Shown here: piece after piece, positions 51,444 to 56,387 of the stretch
Position numbering within the stretch: the stretch's first letter is position 1
Layout: every line of letters starts with the position of its first letter
Source: Pseudomonas putida
GTDB taxonomy: Bacteria > Pseudomonadota > Gammaproteobacteria > Pseudomonadales > Pseudomonadaceae
Reading direction: 5' to 3'
NCBI RefSeq assembly: GCF_028682635.1
Contig: NZ_JANHLK010000033.1
Location: forward strand, 1 to 56,387
Length of the DNA stretch: 56,387 bases
Notes under the pieces: generated by a model
Database searches by the model: none
What the model was told of the DNA's origin: nothing
The model's input: the letters and a program-made list of their open reading frames with translations, nothing else
Made by a program: the position numbers and the translations under genes

Positions 51444-52468
51444 AGCTCCCAGCCCTCAAGCGGTTGCGCGGCGACCTGCTGTCCAAGCTGCGCCAGGTCC
51501 TTTTCGGCATGGCTCTGGCGCACGAATACCGGCAGGTCGGCGGCGAGCCTGGCGAAGTGACTGTCACGACAGAACGGCGTGGCCCCCAACCCGCGCCCGA
51601 CATGGGCCAGCACGCTGTCGACCGCGACTTCGACCTGGGCGCGCAGGCGCCGGACCGGAAGTTGCGGTGAGCTTTGGGGGTTGTCATCGATCCAGCGAGC
51701 CGTTTCCCGCAGCGCCGCCCTGGCCATGCACAACGCCGCATCGACAGCCCCCAGATGCGCCTCGGCATGGGCGTCGTGATACGGCTGCGTGCAGTGCTGG
51801 CGAAGGTAACCGGCGAGCGCGCAAGCGGCGCCGTACCAGCACGCGGCTATTCCACCCCCGCCCTGCCAGAAGCCGGGTCGGTCGACATACTTTCCGGGCA
51901 ACCCGACACAACGGCCAAGGGCACCTTCGAACAGCAGGTCGATGCTGGCCGTACTGCCCATGCCGACCGCCTGCCAGCCATCCTCGAGTAGCCTGATCGT
52001 GGGCTGGCGCAACGTGAGCGCTACCAACTGCGGCCGCTGCTGTTCATCCCACGCCGTCACCAGTGCCTGATCGAGCACGGCGGCGCCGGAACACCAGGCC
52101 TTGCGACCCTGCAGGTAAACATTGCCTGCCTGGCGATCGACAATCTCGAGCCGGGCAAAGGGCGGCTCGGCCGCCCAGGTTCCCCAACTGCCCGCGGCCG
52201 CAGGCGAGTCGGGCTCGAGCTCGGCCATGATTGCCAGCGCGTCGGTATGGCCTTCGAACAACTTGGCCAGCCGCAGGTCGCTGGCGGAGACGGTGGCCAG
52301 GGTGCGCCAGCGTTCCAGCGTACGGCCCTGCCCGGGCATTGGCAGGTCAGCAAATCCAGCCCTGATCAGTTGCTGCATCAGCGGTTGCAGCGCAGCGTCC
52401 GCGGTGCTTATCGCTGGCCGACAGGCAAACGGCTGCAGCAGGCTTTCGAGGGTTGCCGCATTGCTCAT
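51440..52468 (-). CDS. Acyl-CoA dehydrogenase-superfamily protein, short
   Basis: 342 residues from ATG 52468 (SD AAGGGAG); upstream in-frame starts lack an RBS. Matches the superfamily by DLRLAKLFEGHTDALAIMAE (about 63-82), the central AVGMGSTASIDLLFEGA strand and a C-terminal helical bundle (LGAVDAALCMARAALRETAR). It is shorter than the usual 380 residues and I see no clear catalytic glutamate motif, so activity as a true dehydrogenase is uncertain. First gene of the operon; divergent from the cupin gene. Confidence 0.78.
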   Translation of the reverse strand: MSNAATLESLLQPFACRPAISTADAALQPLMQQLIRAGFADLPMPGQGRTLERWRTLATVSASDLRLAKLFEGHTDALAIMAELEPDSPAAAGSWGTWAAEPPFARLEIVDRQAGNVYLQGRKAWCSGAAVLDQALVTAWDEQQRPQLVALTLRQPTIRLLEDGWQAVGMGSTASIDLLFEGALGRCVGLPGKYVDRPGFWQGGGGIAACWYGAACALAGYLRQHCTQPYHDAHAEAHLGAVDAALCMARAALRETARWIDDNPQSSPQLPVRRLRAQVEVAVDSVLAHVGRGLGATPFCRDSHFARLAADLPVFVRQSHAEKDLAQLGQQVAAQPLEGWEL

Positions 52469-52642
52469 GACCCATTCTCCCTTCTGAGTGCTCTTGAAAC
52501 TCATGACTTGAAGTTGAGAGGCAGGCAGCCTGCAGGAGTTCATTGCATCTGTACGTGTATCGCTGAGCCCGTTTTTAGAACCACCCGGGCCAAGGCAATG
52601 TCTCTGCTTTATAGACACCCTTCACAATGGAGGAGAGCTCGA

Positions 52643-53182
52643 ATGAGCAACTCGCAAGCGCATGCTCCAGCGCAAAAACTGATGTTCGAACGCAATGGCT
52701 GGGTGCCGAACAACCCGCGCCTGCCGGTGCTGATCTACCCCAAGGCCATCGCTGTTCATGGCAACGATCCAGCGGCGCTGTTCGAGCAGACCTTCAGTGC
52801 CAACGGCTGGCCGCCGCAATGGCGCTATGGGGTATATGACTATCACCACTACCACACCGAAGGCCATGAAGTGCTTGGGGTGGTCAGCGGGCATGCACGC
52901 CTGATGCTGGGCGGGCCCGATGGCCTGGTGCTGGAAGTCGGTGCCGGGGATGTGCTGCTGTTGCCGGCCGGCACCGGTCACTGCAACCTGGATTCGAGCG
53001 ACGACTTCCTGGTGGTCGGCGCCTACCCGCCGGGCCAGCACGCCGACATTTGCCGTGAAGCGCCGAGCGCTGCGCAACAGCAAAGCATCGACACCCTGCC
53101 GTTTCCCGAGCAGGACCCGGTGCAGGGTTCCCATGGCGCGGTGAGCGAACATTGGTCAAAAGGTCAGCCGAGAAATATCTAG
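52643..53182 (+). CDS. Cupin-domain protein
   Basis: 179 residues from ATG 52643, with SD GGAGGAG 7 nt upstream. A cupin barrel at about 60-135: motif 1 in HHYHTEGHEVLGVVSGHARL (two His, Glu), motif 2 in GDVLLLPAGTGHCNLDSSDD (Gly-Asp, His). Such a site would hold Fe, Mn or Zn. Family members include sugar isomerases and dioxygenases, and I cannot choose between them. The 5' region (174 bp) is shared with the acyl-CoA dehydrogenase-like gene on the other strand. A small acidic protein gene follows after 51 nt. Confidence 0.87.
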   Translation: MSNSQAHAPAQKLMFERNGWVPNNPRLPVLIYPKAIAVHGNDPAALFEQTFSANGWPPQWRYGVYDYHHYHTEGHEVLGVVSGHARLMLGGPDGLVLEVGAGDVLLLPAGTGHCNLDSSDDFLVVGAYPPGQHADICREAPSAAQQQSIDTLPFPEQDPVQGSHGAVSEHWSKGQPRNI

Positions 53183-53233
53183 AACTCGTAGCCCGGGCTT
53201 CGATCCAATGTATACCCACTGGAGGCCAGCGCC

Positions 53234-53386
53234 ATGAACAACGATGACCGCATCACCCCTGCCGACACGCCGACCGAGGAGGATGAAAGCCTCGAACCTT
53301 CGCCCCCCGAAACCACCGAGGAGCAAGCCGAAGACCTGCGGCGCAAAGTTGACGAGATACAACGCAAGGTGGCGGACGGCAACTGA
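53234..53386 (+). CDS. Small acidic protein, 50 residues
   Basis: 50 residues: an acidic, Pro/Glu-rich N-terminal half (TPTEEDESLEPSPPETTEE) and a helical tail with heptad-like spacing (EDLRRKVDEIQRKVADG). Good SD (GGAGG) upstream of ATG 53234. Coding use agrees with the genome. No signal peptide. No family recognised, though such short hydrophilic proteins are often stress-induced in Pseudomonas. It lies 51 nt after the cupin gene in the same direction. Confidence 0.7.
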   Translation: MNNDDRITPADTPTEEDESLEPSPPETTEEQAEDLRRKVDEIQRKVADGN

Positions 53387-53398
53387 TCCGGCGCTGCA

Positions 53399-54343
53399 TC
53401 AATGCCGCCGGGTCACGATCAACGCCACCACGGCGATGCGCTCCACCCGTTCATAACCGGGTTTGAGCAGTTCCTCGCCGAACACGTCGGGGTCCAGCTC
53501 TCGATAGGTCCAGTCGTACCTGTCGTCACTCAGCAGCGGCTGTACGGACTCCAGGAAGGGGTCCGTCCCGGCGACCATCGCCACCCCGGTGTACAACACC
53601 AGGCTGCCGGCCTTTTCCAGGCGCGGCAGCGATTCGCGGACGATGCGCACAGACAAGGCTTCGCCCAGCGCGCCACCGCCATGGCGATAGGCGCGTTGCT
53701 GGCTGTCGTTCATGTAGGGTGGATTGGCGATGATCAGGTCGAACTGCCCTTCGACACTGCCCAGCACATCGCTGTGGTAGGCGCTGACATTACTGGCCTG
53801 GGCCAGCTCGGCATTCACCGCCGACAGGCGCAGCGCCCGTGGATTGATATCCACCGCCAGCACTTCGGCCTCCGGCCGGGCAAGGGCGATAACCAGCGCG
53901 CCAATGCCGGACCCGCAGCCTATGTCCACCGCTCGCCGCACGGGTTCCGCGCGCTGCTGCAGATGGGCTTCGATCAATTGCGCAAAACGATAGCTGTCGG
54001 GTCCGAAGAACACCGAGTCGCTCTGCGTGGTCGGATACGCCGAATGGGCAATCAGCAAGCGCCCGAGGCTTGACCAGCGCACCGTAGCGCGCCAAAGCGA
54101 TCCCTCCTTTTCGACGATGCCCGCCTGTTCCAATTCAGCCAGCTGCTGCGGTGAAAACAGCCCGTGCTCGAAAGGCATCGACCAGCCGAACACATCACGC
54201 AGGTCCTTGGCCAAGAGCGGCACAAAGCGCTGGCACACCCGTTCGTGGGTCAAGGGCGTCGGGGTGATGAAACGGTAGTCCTCGGCAGCGAGAAGCCTGC
54301 CTAGCTCCAGCAATGTGCGATCGGCTATCTGTTGTCCTGACAT
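53399..54343 (-). CDS. NPPY-motif SAM-dependent methyltransferase
   Basis: 314 residues from ATG 54343 (SD AGGAG 8 nt upstream). A 130-residue N-terminal domain, then a Rossmann methyltransferase: VDIGCGSGIGALVIALARPE (about 156-175), LAVDINPRALRLSAVNAEL, DLIIANPPYMNDSQQR (about 219-234). The NPPY motif marks N-methylation of glutamine or adenine (HemK/PrmB-like). The substrate cannot be said. It is the second gene after the diiron enzyme, 17 nt apart. The shared operon suggests methylation joined to oxidation of the same compound or of a protein. Confidence 0.85.
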   Translation of the reverse strand: MSGQQIADRTLLELGRLLAAEDYRFITPTPLTHERVCQRFVPLLAKDLRDVFGWSMPFEHGLFSPQQLAELEQAGIVEKEGSLWRATVRWSSLGRLLIAHSAYPTTQSDSVFFGPDSYRFAQLIEAHLQQRAEPVRRAVDIGCGSGIGALVIALARPEAEVLAVDINPRALRLSAVNAELAQASNVSAYHSDVLGSVEGQFDLIIANPPYMNDSQQRAYRHGGGALGEALSVRIVRESLPRLEKAGSLVLYTGVAMVAGTDPFLESVQPLLSDDRYDWTYRELDPDVFGEELLKPGYERVERIAVVALIVTRRH

Positions 54344-54360
54344 GCATGACTCTCCTGAAA

Positions 54361-55743
54361 TCAGCGCAAACGGGCCACGCATTCAATGAAACGTCGCGTG
54401 GCGTAAAGTCCGGCGGGTCGACAATGGCGCTGGGCCGAAAGCCAGGGGATCAGCAACTGGAGTTGTTGTCGCGGTGACTGGTCGCGCAGGGAATCCTGCA
54501 ACGCCTTGAGCTCAGGGTCGTTCGCAAAGGCTTCATCGGCGAAGGCATCGTCGGATGGCGCCCGGCGTGGCACAGGCTGGCGTTGCGGGTCTTGCCAGTC
54601 ACCGGCGATCCAGTCGTGCAGCAGTTGTTTTTCATAGCCACTGAACACGCCGAACATGGCCGCCGTATCGCCCTCGATCAATTGCCAGAATCGGCTCTCC
54701 TTGGGCGGGCCATGGCGTTTGATCCAGCCCTTGCGTTGCAGCGCGCCGAGAAACTCTTCGATCTGGCCCGGAGTCGCCAGCCACTGATTGACGGTCTGGC
54801 CTTCGACCTTGCAGTAATCGGAATGCATGTGCTGGCCGAAGCTGCGTTTGCGTTCGAGCATGGCGATCACTTCCTGCTGCAGGTCGAAGCCTGCAATCAC
54901 CGCCGTCGAGCCCGGCCCCAGGTCATTGAGTCGATAGCCGATGGCGACACGCCGATAGAACTCCTCCCGTCCCTGCTCCATCGGCATCAGGTCGAGCAGT
55001 GCTTCAATCGCCTTGCGTCCGTGCCCGCTGCTGACGTTGTCGATGGTCACGTGCAGGGTGAAATAGTACGGGTCGATCCCCAGCTCACGCAGTTCATAGG
55101 CGCTGATCAGCAGGTGCAGCGGCAATTGCTCGTAGCCGAGGTTGTAGCCGATCACCTCGGGCATGAACCTCTCGCTGCACTGCCCCAATGCGAGTTGAAT
55201 CGCACCTTGGCGAAAGTGTTCGTCGAGCAGCCCCTGTCGGTCGCCACAGTCGTGGGCCGCCAGCAGCTTGCGGTAGATCACCACGTGATTCTGCCGCGGA
55301 TCGCCGTTGCCCAACTCTTCCAGATAGGTGCTCAGCAACCCGTCATAACGCAGGTCCTGCCAGTGCTCGAGCACACCGGCCAGCCAGGCGCCGTCGACCT
55401 CCTTGGTGGGCGCTACCCGTTGCAGGAAAAACAGGGCATGGGCCTTGTTCGAGAAATACCGACGTTGCCCGCCCTGCTTGCGTTCCTCGAGGTAGAGGGC
55501 ATAGTCGCGCGCGACGTCGGCGCAATGTTGTTCTGACCATGCCGCCAGCTGTCCTGGCGCTTCGGGCAGATCACAGGGCAGTTCAGCGACCTCGGCCAGT
55601 TGCTCGCGCAGGAACTGCTCGCCCAGCGCTGCTGCTTGTGGGTCGTTGCTGTACAGCAGATCGTAGAGTTCGCGGTACTGGCCGCCGCTGTCGGCATCCG
55701 CAAGCGTCGAAGGCGAACCTGTCAAGGGCGTGAATAGGGTCAT
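54361..55743 (-). CDS. Haem-oxygenase-like diiron enzyme (iron-containing redox family)
   Basis: 460 residues. Typical HDO metal-ligand pattern: TYLEELGNGDPRQNHVVIYR (139-158; Glu142 or Glu143, His153) and EQLPLHLLISAYELRELGID (205-224; Glu217), then YFTLHVTIDNVSSGHGRKAI (227-246; His231, Asp235, His241). HDO enzymes use two Fe to cut or hydroxylate small molecules, e.g. UndA, SznF and BesC. This one has an extra roughly 190-residue C-terminal part, including a winged-helix-like segment. First gene of a two-gene operon with the methyltransferase. SD AGGAG before ATG 55743. The product made is unknown. Confidence 0.85.
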   Translation of the reverse strand: MTLFTPLTGSPSTLADADSGGQYRELYDLLYSNDPQAAALGEQFLREQLAEVAELPCDLPEAPGQLAAWSEQHCADVARDYALYLEERKQGGQRRYFSNKAHALFFLQRVAPTKEVDGAWLAGVLEHWQDLRYDGLLSTYLEELGNGDPRQNHVVIYRKLLAAHDCGDRQGLLDEHFRQGAIQLALGQCSERFMPEVIGYNLGYEQLPLHLLISAYELRELGIDPYYFTLHVTIDNVSSGHGRKAIEALLDLMPMEQGREEFYRRVAIGYRLNDLGPGSTAVIAGFDLQQEVIAMLERKRSFGQHMHSDYCKVEGQTVNQWLATPGQIEEFLGALQRKGWIKRHGPPKESRFWQLIEGDTAAMFGVFSGYEKQLLHDWIAGDWQDPQRQPVPRRAPSDDAFADEAFANDPELKALQDSLRDQSPRQQLQLLIPWLSAQRHCRPAGLYATRRFIECVARLR

Positions 55744-55790
55744 TGGCTGTTCTCCTGGGCAGTACTTCGATCTATCACCGGGCGCTTTTC

Positions 55791-55988
55791 CTAGCGCCTG
55801 TCGTCGGACAAAGGTGTTTGCTCATCTGCCTCAGGCAGCTTCCTGTCGCGCTCGTTCCATTCCTGCTCGCCCTCTTCATCGTCGAGGTCGGCCTGTTTCA
55901 GGGGATCGTATTTGCCCGGATCGTCCGACGTGGGTAGCGTCTTGTCCGGGTCTTGTTTGTTGTCCTGGAAAGTCGACTCGCTGGACAT
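55791..55988 (-). CDS. Small acidic hydrophilic protein, 65 residues
   Basis: 65 residues, almost without hydrophobic segments: SSESTFQDNKQDPDKTLPTS, then DLDDEEGEQEWNERDRKLPE and a basic end. SD GAGG before ATG 55988. It lies 47 nt upstream of the diiron gene and is read in the same direction, so it may be the start of the same transcript. It looks intrinsically disordered, like small stress proteins. No family recognised. Confidence 0.7.
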   Translation of the reverse strand: MSSESTFQDNKQDPDKTLPTSDDPGKYDPLKQADLDDEEGEQEWNERDRKLPEADEQTPLSDDRR

Positions 55989-56098
55989 GTCTCACCTCAC
56001 AAACTGTGCCCGGGTTTTCCGGGTCGTACAGCTTTGAAGGCGTCCAGGGGATTGCGTGCGTTCGAGTAGACGAGCGGCATACACCCTTGCAGGAGATC

Positions 56099-56330
56099 GA
56101 CATGCCAGCGAAGGCGCCCTCCAGTCAACCTGTCCCCCACGGCTGTCCCCGATCTACTGTAGGAGCCGGCTTGCCGGCGAAGGCGCCCTCCCAGTCAACC
56201 ACTCTCTCGCGACTGTACCCGACCTACTGTAGGAGCCGGCTTGCCGGCGAAGGCGGCCTCCCAATCAACCACTCTCTCGCGGCTGTACCCGACCTATTGT
56301 GGGGCCTGCCGACGATGGCGGCCTGACAGC
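56099..56330. repeat. Tandem REP repeat, 70-bp units
   Basis: CTGTAGGAGCCGGCTTGCCG occurs at 56157 and 56227, exactly 70 bp apart, with linkers that include AACCACTCTCTCGCG. A degenerate copy lies upstream from 56099 and another downstream from about 56297; a further half site (CTGTAGGAGCTGCC) starts at 56360. No gene is seen from 55989 to the window end. Confidence 0.85.
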
Positions 56331-56387
56331 CGACCTGTTCCCAAGTGAACGCATCCCCCTGTAGGAGCTGCCGAAGGCTGCGATCTT

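Overview
The window is chromosomal DNA of a Pseudomonas, most likely of the P. fluorescens group. This rests on the high-GC genes with ATGA/GTGA stop-start overlaps, the complete Pseudomonas-style type VI secretion (T6SS) operon, and many copies of the P. fluorescens-type REP element (core TGTAGGAGC[T/C]GGCTTGCC). No tRNA, rRNA, IS element, prophage or CRISPR array was seen.

Layout. (A) 1-4874, minus strand: vgrG, two Eag/DUF1795-type chaperones, and a PAAR-Rhs effector whose C-terminal toxin lies outside the window. (B) 5507-10941, plus strand: an accessory island. It starts with a predicted LHH-type nuclease effector and its SUKH (SMI1/KNR4) immunity protein. It continues with a broken small gene (in-frame TAG), an ADP-ribosylglycohydrolase without a visible partner toxin, and four small or unrecognised proteins, one DUF6966-like. 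This looks like a store of effector-immunity genes. (C) 10977-13142, minus: a membrane M48 metallopeptidase. (D) 13838-34671, plus: a contiguous T6SS operon in the order unknown gene, tssB, C, E, F, G, H(clpV), J, K, L, M, tagF, an IcmF-OmpA fusion, hcp, tssA. With vgrG and PAAR-Rhs in (A), all core parts are present. No fha, ppkA or pppA was seen.

(E) 34887-45548: a two-armed catabolic locus. The minus arm encodes a PuuB-like FAD oxidoreductase, a PuuR-like XRE-cupin regulator and a gamma-glutamyl-amine ligase of the glutamine synthetase family. The divergent plus arm encodes purU, folD and a four-subunit sarcosine oxidase/N-methylglutamate dehydrogenase-like enzyme (soxBDAG). Together they suggest use of a (possibly N-methylated) amine: the methyl group would pass to tetrahydrofolate, be oxidised by FolD, and leave as formate through PurU. 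Inverted and direct repeats between the arms are candidate operators. (F) 45596-46360: a tandem array of about five 134-bp REP-doublet (REPIN) units.

(G) 46389-56387: an AraC regulator divergent from a fosmidomycin-resistance-type MFS exporter; a DUF72 protein; a four-gene group (glycosyltransferase; acyl-CoA dehydrogenase-like, PIG-L deacetylase, NodS-like methyltransferase) that recalls Nod-factor chemistry; a cupin; two small acidic proteins; and a two-gene operon of a haem-oxygenase-like diiron enzyme and an NPPY-motif methyltransferase. The window ends in a 70-bp REP tandem repeat.

All calls come from reading the sequence and recalling family motifs; no database search was run.
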